Counted from the stretch's first letter, positions 1 through 11,846 are shown. The stretch is DNA of 64,000 nucleotides from Ypsolopha sequella (GCA_934047225.1 OW203985.1:5287501-5351500), one strand, 5' to 3'. Program-made: numbers and translations. The notes: generated by a model from the letters alone, not told the origin.

Positions 1-345
1 ATCATTATCAGGTGGCAGAGCTGATGCCGGGCTCAACTGTGGAGGTACCACCATCTTACTTGGAGACCCCCTCGCAGTAATTCGGGGGAGAGTAAGAGGA
101 CAGCTCACAGGCAAAAAACCAGGAGGCCCACCATGCCTAGGACCGATGGATGGCGGTATATCCATCCCTAATAGCCGGGCCTTATATGGAACAGACTGGT
201 GACGGGCAGTGGCGTCACTGGTGCGAGGGTTCCGTCACCGCGCTCACCAACCCGCCTGCCCAGCGTGTGTTAGTATGGGCAATTCTTCCAGGATGACCGC
301 CGGGAGTGGCAAAGTCCTGGAAAGGCTTCTAGGCTGATGGATGGA
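1..345 (+). mobile_element. LINE-like 3' end with TGGA-repeat tail, 5' cut by window edge
   Basis: The stretch to about 345 closely matches, in opposite orientation, 6180-6480. Shared landmarks are the GGGGGAGAGTAAGAGGACAG block, the CGCTCACCAACCCGCC block and the segment ending in TGGCAAAGTCCTGG. It ends in a short TGGA run (about 333-350) followed by AT-rich sequence, as expected for the 3' terminus of a non-LTR retrotransposon. A C-terminal-looking peptide (FFQDDRREWQSPGK) is readable in the second copy, so this may be the last codons plus 3' UTR of an RTE/Jockey-like ORF. The clade is inferred, not proven. Confidence 0.55.
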
Positions 346-2094
346 TGGATGACATTTATTATTTTATTACATATATTTTTATAAGATAAAATTTTACTTG
401 TAAAAAGTGTATTATATATACCTACTTTGCAAAATAAACTATTTGAATTTGAATATGAAGAGATGTAACGCACGGCTGCCAGCCATCTGTGAAGATGCTG
501 CGACCAATGCTAATGATATTAGACTTTATACAGCATTGACTGCCATTGGAGCCTAGGTGGAATTAGGTGCATAACTTTTAGGAAATCACATTTAATCATC
601 ACGCATGAAATGTATGAAACTTCGGTTAATTAGCACAGATTTCGATTTGGTAATACCAGTGAACAATATACGTATCTCCAACTTTACAACGCGTCAAAGC
701 CGCAAAAGATTAGCAAAAACGTGCGATTTCTCGTTTGTCGCCTCCCTGCAAGGATGTGTTATCTTTCCTATTTACGTAACAATTTGATGTTAGTGTGATT
801 CATCGGTATTTTGTCCCGCATATTATGTTAATTGACAAATCAGACACAAGCCGTGACCTTCGGATGTCGCAACTAGCTTGCGGCGCGGCGAGAACCATAT
901 TGTATTGTAATGTCTCTAAGGAGGGCCACAGACAGTCCTATTTTGGCGATCATCGGACATTGACGTTGGTTTTCTATTGTATTGCTGTAGTTAGAGAGGT
1001 TCGCCTCCGCAGTAAAGAAAAGAATAACTATAATAAAGAGTGAAATTTTAGAAATGGTGTGAAACACTAGACGATTTTTTTATGGTTATTATACTAACTA
1101 TTAAACAATATGCTTATTCATATTACACAACACGCAACAACAAACGACCATCTTACATTGCACGCGTTTGAATTCAATTGTAAATAAATGATGTATTTTA
1201 CTTATGATGATGAATGATTCGACACCAATTTGTGAAATGAATTAATATTAAAAACCAAAAATGCACAGTGATGTACGATGACGTTTATAACTAAATAAAC
1301 TGAAACTGAAACCGTTGTGGTTATTGAGATTCGTATAAAAGTAGCAGGAACATGACTTTTTTAAGGCAAACTTCAATTTAACACAAGAAATTTAGATGGT
1401 GGGGTGTTAAAACTCCCATTTTACATTTAGAGAATTTAAGCGGTGCTCAACTATAAAATGCAGTGCTGTGATTGACTGAGCTGCCTAAGTATCGCTTAGC
1501 GAGACTTTGTTAGTTCAGAAACTGGCTCAATTTCTCCTCGCTCTAAACAGGATGGGAAAAAACACCAGTATATACGAAAAAAACATTTAGTGAACCCATC
1601 TTCTTCTTTATTTTTATAACGGTTTATGCGTTGACGTACTATAGATTTATGCCACACATCCATCATAACAAACACATACAAAGTAAACAAAATAAATATC
1701 ACTAAATTAGTGTAATGAAGTCTTAAAAAGTTTTGACTTATCTGAAAATTATGTTCTATCTAAAAGCGACAAAATTTAGCCTCAAATTTGAAGGATCGTT
1801 TGTACCTAGCCTAACGGAGTAACAATTTGTAACAATTTGTAACTGCATACATAATCTTAATGTTTTCTAGAGGACCACCCATCACGCGTTATGTTTAGTT
1901 TTACATGCTCCTTTGAACACACCTTTTGTTGTCGCAATTAACAGTTTTATTACCATTTCTTGTCACAGTTATTGCAGCTAGTACTGTAACTGCAAAATGT
2001 ACGCATTATTTATGTCCGTTTAAAACATACAGTGGGCCTACCATGGGCTCAGGACTCGATACTCGTTATCGACTGTGGACAATATTTTATATAT
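346..2094. other. AT-rich stretch, nothing recognised
   Basis: Short open frames here (for example 605-787 and 795-1043) show no domain, no splice context and no similarity to anything else in the window. I see no gene or repeat that I can support. Confidence 0.5.
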
Positions 2095-2436
2095 CGTCAC
2101 GACATGAATCCCGGAGGGGTCGTCAGAGGTGTTCCGAGTGTGAACTGTGAAATGCAAGTCACAGTCCATACTTCGTACACCCGCGTTTCACAGACGATTG
2201 TTACGTCCCAACGTGATGGGTGGTGGTGAGCCATCGCCGTACTTCGGGCACAAATACACACTTTTTTGGGTATGCAGGTTTCCTTACGATACTTTCCTTC
2301 ACCATTCAGTAAGTAAGTACAAAATACTGAGCACATAAATTCCGAAAAACTCATTGGTGCTTGCCCGACCGGGGATCGAACCTGGATCTCAAGATTGAGA
2401 GGCCAGCGTTGTACCCCTATATAAGCTACCGCCACT
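2095..2436 (-). mobile_element. tRNA-derived SINE (family S), longest copy
   Basis: Read on the minus strand, the element opens with a degenerate tRNA-like head: a box-B-like GGTTCGATCCC lies near 2369-2380. It continues through a body with GTGCCCGAAGTACGGCGATGG and CCCATCACGTTGGGACG, then ends with GGGATTCATGTCGTGACGAT. The body or tail recurs at 18530-18650 (minus) and, on plus, near 22160, 25780, 42354, 58490, 61288 and 63800, making this the commonest SINE here. It has no coding capacity. Confidence 0.7.
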
Positions 2437-2459
2437 AATAATATTTTGTATCAGAAATT

Positions 2460-2810
2460 CTAGTTGCTCTCGTAAACCGCTAGGGGCGCTGTACAATTTC
2501 TTTTAATAATTTTACCAAACGAGAATAATAATTTCTTAAATAACAAGCACGTTAGTTTTACAAAACTGTTTTTCTTGTAATTACATTGTATGAGAAACGG
2601 AGAAAACGGAAAGGCTAGAAATAAACAAGTTTTTACTAATAACAAGCGAGCAATTATTTCGGACAGAGCCTGCTAAATTCGTTGCTGAAATCAAACAACT
2701 CAAACTTGTTTTTATATTTTCCCCATATAATAAATAAAATACCAAAAAACATATTTTCATCTATAATTATGAAACTAAACCATAATACATAAAACATTAC
2801 ATATTATTTA
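2460..2810. other. AT-rich stretch, nothing recognised
   Basis: No motif, repeat or coding signal that I can support. Confidence 0.4.
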
Positions 2811-2812
2811 TA

Positions 2813-3021
2813 TAAAAACGGCTCACGTCAATACGTGTTATGATCGGGAAAGCCGACCAGTTTCAACAGATTTAGACTGCCTTCATCTGGGCGAGTGAAG
2901 ACGTTTACGCGACGACGTTACGCCTCACTCGCCCAGATGAAGGCATTCTGAATCTGCTGAAACTGGTCGGCTTTCCCGATCATAACACGTATTGAAGTGA
3001 GCCGTTTTTATATAAATCATG
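2813..3021. repeat. Long near-perfect palindrome (foldback element, family P)
   Basis: Two arms of about 90-100 bp (2813-2905 and 2925-3021) are nearly exact reverse complements; each carries AAAACGGCTCAC, TGTTATGATCGGGAAAGCC and CTTCATCTGGGCGAG. The spacer is about 20 bp and includes GACGTTTACGCGACGACG. The same arm and the outer flank ATAAATCATGAATTATCCTC recur at 60540-60910, where unrelated sequence separates the ends. This copy therefore looks like an internally deleted version of a larger inverted-repeat transposon. Confidence 0.75.
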
Positions 3022-3056
3022 AATTATCCTCAAGTTTCATTTAATTCTATGATTAT

Positions 3057-3075
3057 ATATTATTATTATTATTAT
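3057..3075. repeat. (ATT)n microsatellite
   Basis: A short run of TTA/ATT units immediately before TGCGTCAG. Confidence 0.7.
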
Positions 3076-3112
3076 GCGTCAGTAAGAAAACCCTAACGTT
3101 AGGATTCTTGCA

Positions 3113-3246
3113 GCCAGTTGCAGAAATGGTTTTAAGTTTAATGAACCTTTAAAGTTGATGCCATCCCTTACATTTTTCTTGACAAAGAAAGTGACGGCAT
3201 TCATTTTAAAGTTTCATTAAACTTAAAAACCCTTGCTGCAACTGGC
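3113..3246. mobile_element. Short inverted-repeat MITE
   Basis: About 50-bp imperfect terminal inverted repeats: the left end starts GCCAGTTGCAG and the right end finishes CTGCAACTGGC. The arms continue through TTTAAGTTTAATGAA and TTTCATTAAACTTAAA. There is no coding capacity and the superfamily is unknown. Confidence 0.6.
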
Positions 3247-3404
3247 CGTGTGTTAGTTATAATTCCTAAAAAAAGAGAAGAAAACTAAATCGAACAAGAC
3301 AAACTCTCCGTCGCTGATAAGAAAACTTGCAATTTTCAGGGTAAACTTTACCCAGTCGATTGATTTAAAGAAAAGTATTTACCTCGCGTTGCGATTAATA
3401 TACT

Positions 3405-3551
3405 TGGCTTCATTTCCACCCAAAGGTTGTCTGGAAGAAATCGCTTTTAGCGATAAGACCGCCAATTGTTATATATCCTTATCTTGTTTTTCTATTTTAA
3501 GTTTTCTTGTATATGGTGCACAATAAAGAGTATTTGTCTTGTCTTGTCTTG
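3405..3551 (+). mobile_element. LINE 3' end with (TCTTG)n tail
   Basis: Contains GGTTGTCTGGAAGAAATCGC, a small hairpin (CGCTTTTAGCGATAAG), an AATAAAG polyadenylation-like signal and a terminal run of TCTTG units. The same layout is seen at 6565-6690. This is the 3' UTR pattern of a lepidopteran non-LTR element with no coding part remaining. Confidence 0.6.
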
Positions 3552-3699
3552 TTATGTGATTTTAGATTTTGGAATTTCGCATTTGTTGTTTTGAATTGTT
3601 TATTTATTTTAATCTCCTTTCCAAACTAACGTCCTATGAAACAATAAGTCCATTTGCTCGATATAACAATATTATATTTAATTCCCAACGATTGGAGTG

Positions 3700-3847
3700 C
3701 TTTCTCCTAATTATATACTCTTGGCACTACCCTAAATTATCCTCAACACCTGAGGTCAACTGGAAGATAATGCTAATTAGCATTAAGTTCGCCTTTGTAC
3801 TGATTTAATTTAATGTGCAATAAAGAATTTTATTATTATTATTATAT
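3700..3847 (+). mobile_element. LINE 3' end with (ATT)n tail
   Basis: A different LINE tail: a small hairpin around GCTAATTAGCATTAAG, then TGTGCAATAAAGAATTTTATT and ATT repeats. A near-identical tail lies at 29590-29685, so both derive from one family. Confidence 0.6.
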
Positions 3848-4303
3848 TTCATAACACTACAAAACAAACACTCCGTATAACAAACTATTTCAGTTCGAGA
3901 CCAGCTTCCCAAGGCCAATAAGATATGAACCTATGGCATTACAAGACGCCATATATAGGGTTCTTCCATTAATGCACATCTTCACTTTTTCTACTTTTTA
4001 CATACATTCCTTCGAGTAAACTCTCCAGTTTTTAGTATTCCGTCGAATATCACAACCCTTTTATCGAAACCTTTAAGTTTATTTACCCAGCATTATTCTG
4101 AAACTGCTGGGTTGACTCAGCTTAAATTTGGCATGTGCAATGTGCATAACCACTAAGGGCCCGAAAAATAAGAAAATTTTCAATCGTGTTTTTTTTCTGG
4201 ATTTGCAGTACTTAAGCAGCTTAATTGAATTCACTTAATTTTAACTTTACCCTTGAAAAGAGTGGCTAATCATTGCATTGACTTCTTGTAAACGGAACCC
4301 ATG

Positions 4304-4559
4304 AGTTGGCAACTGGGTAAGCGATAATAAATAATAATGACTGTCATTCATTGTACTATTTTTGTACCGGATTGTACCAGGTTTTTATTTGATTGTACCA
4401 ATATTTAAATCGTTTCTACTCGAAAAAAACACAATAAAAAAAATATATTATATTTTTTTCCGGGTACAAACGATTTAATTGTCGATACAATCAGGTACAA
4501 ACCGAATTTATTCGAATAACAGTCATTATTATTTATTATCGTTTACCCAGTTGCCAACT
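4304..4559. mobile_element. MITE with ~40-bp terminal inverted repeats
   Basis: The left end AGTTGGCAACTGGGTAAGCG and right end CGTTTACCCAGTTGCCAACT are inverted copies that continue through ATAATAAATAATAATGACTG. The total is about 256 bp with an AT-rich middle containing GTACC/GGTAC words. Non-autonomous DNA transposon, superfamily unassigned. Confidence 0.7.
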
Positions 4560-5232
4560 TCACATAGGTGTGAACCATAGACAATACAGCCCAGAAAGAC
4601 GTCTATTGTTCAACATCTTGCGTACAAATAATTCTGTCAACAATCGAAACGGGATACTGCAATCCTATTGGCTCTTCCAATCTTACATATAGCGACACAA
4701 ACTTATCTTTCTCGAAGACGAAGACTCTAACGTAATTAATATAGAAGCCATTTAGGTTTGGCCTACCAAAACATATAATTTTGGAGTGGCGAATTATATC
4801 TGCTGGTTCAGTTAGATGTGTCAAATCGGTCGCCTGTTATGAGGAGTCTGTAGGCTGTATTCGTCTATGTTGTGAACGGAGATATACATAGGAGCTGGAT
4901 ATACTGGATGTAAAATCAAAGGAAAAATCCTTTTTTATTATGACGTCAGTGTTTTAAAAAATAACGGCAACTTTAAATATTATACGAGTACCAGTACCAA
5001 TAGTAACACGATTTGTTGAACTTAAGATACACCAATCTCTTGGACACCCTCGGTGTTCGTTGACCTCTGATAGCGTCAGTAGCACAGAACACAATTACTC
5101 AATGCGATCGGTTGGGACCACCCTACGGATTAAATGAACTACGTTGACAAGAGTGCGTCGCCATAGCTTCGAAAAATAATATATTTAAAAAATATATATA
5201 TTTTACATTGGTAAATTCACGAGTTGTGTTGA
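4560..5232. other. No gene recognised
   Basis: Unique-looking sequence. A 73-codon minus-strand open frame (4603-4824) has no recognisable domain and I do not call it. Confidence 0.4.
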
Positions 5233-5300
5233 GACCTGGATAGCTCAGAAGTTAGAGCAATCGCCCGGCAAGCGAGAGGTCCCGGGTTCGATTCAGATTT
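5233..5300 (+). pseudogene. tRNA-like sequence (pseudo-tRNA or SINE head)
   Basis: The D-arm region TAGCTCAGAAGTTAGAGCA forms GCTC/GAGC and resembles box A. An anticodon-like arm TCGC-CCGGCAA-GCGA follows, then a box-B-like GGGTTCGATTC. The 3' acceptor strand that should pair with ACCTGGA is missing (CAGATTTAC follows), and the T-stem is broken. This is a decayed tRNA or, more likely, the head of a tRNA-derived SINE, not a functional tRNA gene. Confidence 0.55.
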
Positions 5301-5515
5301 ACTTTTATTTCTGCGTTTCTACACTGCAATGATATAATGTTAAAATATATTTTTTGGTGAAATTTTTTTTATCGTAAATCTTAGATATCGGTATCGTGTA
5401 TAGGTACTTTCATAGGGATTCTTGGTTTTCCATTTACAGCCTGTATAAAGTGACTATGTTTGATATAGCCTAACTCATACTGGGTAATTTGTAAGTGATC
5501 CTGATCAGTAACAAA

Positions 5516-5655
5516 GTTCAATGACCCTTTCTTTGAAAAACGCAAAATAAAAAAGCTGCCTATAATAATTTACTCGGGGTTGTTTGTTCAATGTTCAAAA
5601 ACAAGTATAGGGGCACAAATAATATATTTCTTATTTTGCAAAAAAGGGTCATTGT
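5516..5655. repeat. Short inverted repeat
   Basis: CAATGACCCTTTCTTTG at the left is matched by CAAAAAAGGGTCATTG at the right, enclosing about 100 bp. Probably a small MITE. Confidence 0.45.
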
Positions 5656-5694
5656 CGATGTAATAGGTATTAATCAGTATTCTAAAGTATTTTA

Positions 5695-6160
5695 TCTACT
5701 CCCATACTGCAATAAGGCAATTGCAACATCAGAAGCAGTTTTATAAGATTATTTATCCGATGTTAAAATGTTACATTATAACACCGCGTTTCTGCGCTGC
5801 GATTGGCCCAAATTATTATAAAACCACTAGAAAACCAATCAATAACAGAGACGAGAAATAAGTCTCAACCTTATTTAAGCCACGCCCCCTTTATCCCAAT
5901 TGGCCTTCAAGCCGCATTACCGAGATGACGCACTCGAGATTCATGAACGAATGTTTTTCTTTTTCGTGAAATTGTTAGTTTTAAATATTACAAATAAAAT
6001 AAATAAGTCGTAGTATAGATAGGTCGTAGATAAAGTATTGTGTGCAACTGAACATAATTAGACATTGGGACACTCGTGCTAAATTATTACGAAACAAACG
6101 AAGTTGCAATGTCTCAAATTATGTTACAGTTGCACAAAATACTATTACGAAAATGTATAG
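5695..6160 (+). repeat. Dispersed repeat D, copy 1
   Basis: About 460 bp that is repeated in the same orientation at 47790-48245. Shared words include ACACCGCG, GCCACGCCCCCTTTATCC, TCGTGAAATTGTTAGTT and GTGTGCAACTGAACATAATT. The right end contains an internal inversion (TGTGCAACTG against CAGTTGCACA). No coding capacity; probably non-autonomous DNA transposon. Confidence 0.65.
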
Positions 6161-6179
6161 AAATTTTGACAAATATTAT

Positions 6180-6480
6180 CATCGCCCGTTCGTCCACTGC
6201 TGGACATAAGCCTTTCCAGGACTTTGCCACTCCCGGCGGTCATCCTGGAAGAATTGCCCATACTCACACACGCTGGGCAGGCGGGTTGGTGAGCGCGGTG
6301 CCGGAACCCTCGCACCAGTGACGCCGCTGCCCGTCACCAGTCTGTTCCGTATATAAGGCCCGGCTATTAGGGATGGATACACCGCCATCCGTCAGTCCCA
6401 GGCATGGTGGGCCTTCTGTTTTTTTTTTTTGCCTGTGAGCTGTCCTCTTACTCTCCCCCGAATTACTTCGAGGGGGTCAC
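6180..6480 (-). mobile_element. LINE-like 3' end, second copy
   Basis: Reverse-complement homologue of 1-345. On the minus strand an open stretch from 6388 ends in FFQDDRREWQSPGKAYVQQW, resembling the last residues of a LINE ORF2. The homologous segment ends at a run of T (6419-6430) and GAATTACTTCGAGGGGGTC. Only the 3' terminal part is present. Confidence 0.55.
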
Positions 6481-6564
6481 CAAGTAAGTCAAAATATTAT
6501 AAGAAATTATTTTATAAGAAACAGTTTGTGAGACTGAATTGATGAATGTAGAAGAAATGTAGAA

Positions 6565-6692
6565 ATAACTGGCGGAAATCGCTAATAGCGGTAAGGCCAG
6601 ACCGATTGTAATCTTCTTTTATAAGCCCGTTTTCTTTTGTATGATTTGTTGCACAAAAAAAAGTACTTGTATTATCTTGTCTTGTGTTTCAG
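6565..6692 (+). mobile_element. LINE 3' end with TCTTG tail, second copy
   Basis: Same layout as 3405-3551: GGAAATCGCTAATAGCGGTAAG hairpin region, then TTGCACAAAAAAAAGTA and ATCTTGTCTTG at the end. Coding part absent. Confidence 0.55.
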
Positions 6693-6786
6693 GATCTGTC
6701 TACTCCTCAAGAAAACAGGTGTGTGAATAAGTTAATTGTAATTAGTCAGCAATCAATCAATACATCAACCAATACTTATTATAAAT

Positions 6787-7372
6787 GTTAAAGCCAAAGT
6801 AATTAAATAGCGATTATACATAATGGCTGGATATTATTTATATTCGTTAAACTGCGTAGATAATGTAATAAATTAATTACTTTATCTAGAGATTATTCAT
6901 AATAGCTACTTAGTTGGAATTTGCTAAAGCTAAATTTGCGATCCTACTTGCTTTTTTTTACTTATCATATGAAACTGTTGAAAACGGCGACTTGAAAATA
7001 CAATTTTGAGTCGAGTTGAATAATTCTCAGGCGAACAATTTTATATTTTAGTGACAATTTAATTTTAAGTTACAAAACTTGGGACGTCGCCTCGCTCCGC
7101 CCCGCTTCCCTTGGCTCCTTATTTTATATTACATGTAAAACTAACACGCTCCTCCTCACTTCGCTTGTCGTCGCACCTATGTTTTGACTTTTGGTGAAAT
7201 ATTTTTTTGTGTTTTATTACTTTATCCACATCTTACTAGATATTATGTATAATAGCTAGATTATTTAATTAATTCTGCTCCAATAATCACTTTGTCTAAA
7301 TTAGTTAGACATAATATATAATGGCCGGAGAGTATAAATAATATCTAGATGAATTACTTTGGCTGTAACATA
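6787..7372. mobile_element. ~585-bp MITE with imperfect inverted ends
   Basis: The left end GTTAAAGCCAAAGTAATT and right end AATTACTTTGGCTGTAAC are inverted copies. Subterminal blocks ATTATACATAATGGC and GACATAATATATAATGG repeat the pattern in both orientations. No coding capacity. Confidence 0.6.
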
Positions 7373-7956
7373 TATATTATTATTATTATAAATTGACTAC
7401 AAATTACAAATTGAAGTCGGCCTCCAGCCTATCTATAAGTATGTATGTTTGCGTTAATATCGGAGACTTTCATTCGGTTTTCAGCAATAGACAGACTGAT
7501 TCACGAGAAAGGTTTAGGTATATAATTTATAAATATTTTGTGTAGATATGTGCAAATTAGCTAATGGTTCATTGTAAGATATATTTGTCTCCCTGAGAGC
7601 TCCAAGCAAGCCAAACAACAAAATCAATGATAATTTTTGGTATTCTACATTTTATTTTTATTTTTCGAGTTAAAATTTGTGAAGAAAAGCTGACGTGATT
7701 TCATTTCAAGAAAGCAGCTGCAACACTAACTATAGGTATTTTGGAAAAAGGTGTCCCACCATTAAATATAAATATGTTTTGTAATTAATTATGCCGTAGT
7801 TTTTGAGAAAAATGCAATTAACGAATTTATCATTCATCATATGGATTTTTGATTTGACACCGAAAAAAAGTATTAATCATTAATTCTAACCGCTCACTGA
7901 ATGAGATCTTAAGTTGTTTTTGTGATTATTCTCATTTTAACTGACGGTACAATTAA

Positions 7957-8374
7957 GGCGATACGTAAAAGTTTTAGCGTCTCTGTTACTCCATATGCGA
8001 AAAAACTCTCAGTGCAAGTGGGACGGATTCGTGGACAAGTAGCAAAAAGTCGGTTTTTTATTAATATGAAATGTACTAAGCTATTTTGTCAAAAAAATGT
8101 TCAAGGAGACGTTACAAATACATAAAATCCACATTTTGAATGCAATTTCGCAATTAAATTAGTTGGGATTTCAGAATTACAGGAAAAAATAAAACAATTT
8201 AGAAGTCTTTTCGGAATTAAATTTTATTGATAAAATTTCATCTAATCGCGTTTTCCTTCAGTGAGAATCTTAATCAAATACTCAATAAACATTTACCCAA
8301 AAATTAAATACGTAGATGACGTTATAGTGGAGTAAATGAATTCGAAAAATCCCCATTTTCTTTTTGGTATCGCC
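7957..8374. mobile_element. TTAA-flanked MITE, family A, copy 1 (complete)
   Basis: Ends GGCGATACGTAAAAG and, inverted, CTTTTTGGTATCGCC are bounded by TTAA on both sides (7953-7956 and 8375-8378). The body contains GTCTCTGTTACTCCATATGC and GCAAAAAGTCGGTTTTTTAT, recognisable in all family members. TTAA target duplications are known for piggyBac-type elements, so a piggyBac-related source of transposase is inferred. Other copies lie at 11.9, 15.0, 20.7, 30.2 and 48.5 kb. Confidence 0.8.
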
Positions 8375-8378
8375 TTAA

Positions 8379-9340
8379 GATTTGGTGTATGAATGGTGCT
8401 ATGTTACGATCAATGGTGTCATAACGTCACAAAAGGGGAAGATTGCTATTGGTTGCACATGTTCTGTGTGCTCTGTGATTGGTGGAACGGCGGAGCCAAC
8501 CTTCCCTGTACCTCTGCCTTCCACCCCGCGCAGTGTCACACAATTTCCCCTGGAGAAATGAACTATCGGCAACTCCTCTTCTTAATTGCTCCTTTTTTTA
8601 ACTATAGTTTCAGATAAATATATCCATTCCCAGAGCAAATGAAATGAAATACCATCAATTACTGTCAAGAAGATTTGAATGCGAATCGAGTCTTGGAGCT
8701 TCAAACAGCAGGCCAATAGATAATCTTACCCCTACAAAGAATATAATTATAATTTTACTCCGTAAAGAAGCGACACTCACCTCCCCCCACCCCTCATTTT
8801 ATCGACGCCCCCAAATCGGATGCAGGATCGCGTGCTGCAGTGCTCGGGCACCGGCACAGAACATTTACCGCTCGTTCGCTGCGTACGAATTTTGATGGAT
8901 TGGTGCGATATAAATTTGATATTTTTTTTACACTGTGTAAAACAATATGATTTGGTATTGTGCTATATATTTTGGATGCTTAGAAAGCAAAAAAAACAAT
9001 TTTATAGATTTATGATTGTATTGTATTATTTACGATATAACCTAGAACCGGCGGCGTTCGTTGGCCATTACGTATGTAATTTCGTAAGATATCTTTTGCT
9101 TCAAACAAACCTTTACACTTATTTAAGTTAAGACACACAGAGAGATTTTAACACAGAGAACTTAAATACCTAACATATTAACTAATTAAATAATTAACTA
9201 ATGGTACGACTTTTATCGAATGAACGGTAGTGCTCACACGCTTGCCGCTAGCCCTAGCGTAGCTAACACACCCACACACACAAGCGTTTGTGGACAAGCC
9301 AGTGAGCGCGTGAGAGTTGTAGGTAAATAAGTCGGTCAGT
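8379..9340. other. Unique, relatively GC-rich stretch; no gene proven
   Basis: Unlike its neighbours, this segment has CpG-containing patches (8760-8890 and 9235-9320). Open frames at 8393-8617, 8644-8895 and 8820-9131 show no domain. It lies 3.7 kb upstream of the NRF-6-like start codon. A GTAGGTAAATAAG donor-like word is at about 9320. It could hold a promoter or untranslated 5' exon, but nothing here proves that. Confidence 0.3.
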
Positions 9341-9382
9341 ATCTTTTGAATGTCGAGAGTGCCTTTTTAAACTTAAGTATTC

Positions 9383-9842
9383 GCTTAGATTAAATTATGT
9401 TAAAGTGTATTAATTCTAACCATTTCGAGATTTAGGTTTAATAAGCCGTATTTTCGAACTTGCGGTCTAAAACACCTCATGATATGTTTACGAAAAAGTT
9501 GCAACTTCCATTTTCCTTCGTGTGACGTCACTTGGGAAATGGCTGTTTAGAAATGTGTCCTTTGCTATCAAGATAAATTTATAAAAATTTGCTGCCGACT
9601 GATTTGATAGATTGATGACAGATGAGCAGACAGACAGAGACAGACCACCTTTTTATAAGCAATTACATATAATGTATAAAATTCTCAAGTGACGTCATAA
9701 CCCACAATTCTCTACAAAATCCTAAAAAATAATGGTTAATTTATATACCAAAACACTGAAAACTATGTCCTAAAATGGCGTATATTGATGAAAAAAAAAA
9801 CAAGAATCTTTTTGAAATTAAGCTATGGGAATTGTTTTAGCG
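9383..9842 (+). repeat. Dispersed repeat E, copy 1
   Basis: About 460 bp repeated in direct orientation at 10406-10885 and inverted at 50515-50945. Shared landmarks are ACCATTTCGAGATTTAGG, GGCTGTTTAGAAATGTGTCC, CAGACAGACAGAGACAGACC and AAATTCTCAAGTGAC. No open frame; probably non-autonomous. Confidence 0.7.
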
Positions 9843-10405
9843 ATGACGAGAACTCAATAGATTAGAAGGGTTATTGTATTACGACATGTTACAAAATATC
9901 ATAAAACACATTATCCTAAATATCCAGTTACAACGGTCGGTAATATGACGCGATAAATTTCGGACTCATTAACAAATTATTTTGTTAATAAACTAAAAAT
10001 CAACGTTGAGTAAAATCAAAGTACCTTTTATGCTATAGGTACAGTCATCGTGTTAATATTTTGTAATGAAATAGTTCTTATTTGACAACTTTGAATAAGT
10101 ACATATAATATACGTACATATACATAATGCTGTCGTAATTTTCTAGAATCTGGCAAATTGTAATGTATGAAACCGAAAATCTTTTACCAGAGTTCAAAAT
10201 ATATGCGACGACGAGCGGATTGGGGCCGAGCAAAGCGTAGCCGAGCGAGGCGGCCCTCAGTAGTTCTATCAGAATTACCATAGGTATGCCTTGGCAAAGT
10301 GGATAATGCCGAATTTATGTTTTAAAAAGCTCCTTATTTCATATTTCAATTGATAAAATACATTCACAAAATTATTGTCTTCATCATTATCGACCCAATT
10401 GCCAT

Positions 10406-10885
10406 AGATTAAATTATTTTAAGGTGTGTTAATTCGAAAACCATTTCGAGATTTAGGTTTAATAAGCCGTATTTTCGAAGTTTTGGTTAAAAAAAGCTCA
10501 AGATGATGAATATTTTTACGAAAAGGCTGCAACTTACATTTGCCCTCGTGTGACGTCACTTGATTAATGGCTGTTTAGAAATGTGTCCTTTGCTATCAAG
10601 ATAAATTTATAATAATTTGCTTCAGACTAATTTGACAGCTAGATGACAGATGAGTAGACAGACAGAGACAGACCACTTTTTTATAAGCAATCACACATCA
10701 CAATCAGTATAATGTCTAAAATTCTCAAGTGACAAGGTCATCGGACAATTCTTTAAAAAATCATAAAAAAATAATGGTCAATATATATAGCAAAATAATG
10801 AAAACCATGTCCTAAAATTATGTAAATTCTCCGAAAAAAATCAAAAATAAAATCTTTTAAAAATTAAGCTATTGGAATTGACTGA
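10406..10885 (+). repeat. Dispersed repeat E, copy 2
   Basis: A diverged direct copy starting about 1,020 bp after copy 1, with small indels. A local duplication or two insertions could explain the pair. Confidence 0.7.
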
Positions 10886-11172
10886 TACCAAATGACACAA
10901 TATTCGGTTTTGGATCATTCTTTTTTTACACAACATATCCAAATTTCAGATCTACTCATTCTATCTAGAACTAAAGACGCGTGAAATACGGGTGGATAGA
11001 CAGACGGACAGACAGAAATGACAGCATTGACATTAATTGGGCTCGTTTTTGGGTACGGAATCCTAAAACGTAGTGAAACTTCTATACTTTCTATAATTCT
11101 ATACTTACCTGTTTTATATTATTTAATAAAATAAATCTACAAGTAAGTACGAGGAATACCTATATTATGTTA
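10886..11172. other. No gene recognised
   Basis: Contains another CAGACGGACAGACAG patch typical of lepidopteran repeats. Nothing else supportable. Confidence 0.3.
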
Positions 11173-11345
11173 CTAGCGACCCGCCCCGGCTTCGCACGGG
11201 CATGTATTATACATATAAACCTTCCTCTTGAATCACTCTATCTATTAAAAAAAAACGCGTCAAAATCCGTTGCGTAGTTTTAAAGATCTAAGCATACATA
11301 GGGACAGACAGACAGCGGGAAGCGACTTTGTTTTATACTATGTAG
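11173..11345 (-). mobile_element. Helitron-like fragment, 3' terminus
   Basis: On the minus strand the fragment finishes GGGGCGGGTCGCTAG followed by T, matching the CTRR|T rule for Helitron 3' ends. A GC-rich imperfect hairpin (GTGCGAAGCCGGGGC) lies just inside. The body includes AAATCCGTTGCGTAGTTTTA and GGGACAGACAGACAGCGGG, widespread lepidopteran repeat words. No 5' TC end is identified, so the class is inferred. Confidence 0.45.
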
Positions 11346-11846
11346 TGATGCGTTATTCCATTATATTTTGTGCCCCTGAGTTTTAGTTCTGAGGCAGTAT
11401 CTGTACGTGGCTGAACTCGAAAACAGCTCAACGGGGTTTAAGCTGAAATATGGCATATATAACTGTAAAGGTTAAGTGACTGTAATCTTTCTATCTGTCG
11501 CCAGAACAAATTTTTCAAATCTTCGTTGACGTCATAAATTTGCAAGATAAATTTGGAACCACAGAACATAATGTCCTGAGTTTGGAACCCAACATTATTT
11601 ACGATAAACACTTACAAACTATTCGTTTATAATACACATTTTACCTATTATAATCTGAAAGAAACATTCTATAGCCGGATTCTAACGCGAAAAATATTTA
11701 AAACCAAGAAACCTGCTTCCTGAGCCCGGAACCAGTGTGATTTTTTTAATTTGGAACTCTATGTTGATATTAGTATTGATATACAAGACCGTGTCACCAT
11801 TAAATTTTAGTGTCCGAGTAACTAAAACACTGGTCACATAACATAA

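Noticed and set aside
5233..5300. Functional tRNA gene
   Set aside because: No 3' acceptor strand complementary to the 5' strand and a broken T-stem.
8820..9131. 103-codon forward frame
   Set aside because: Biased to residues encoded by AT-rich codons, no domain, no splice context; too weak to call.
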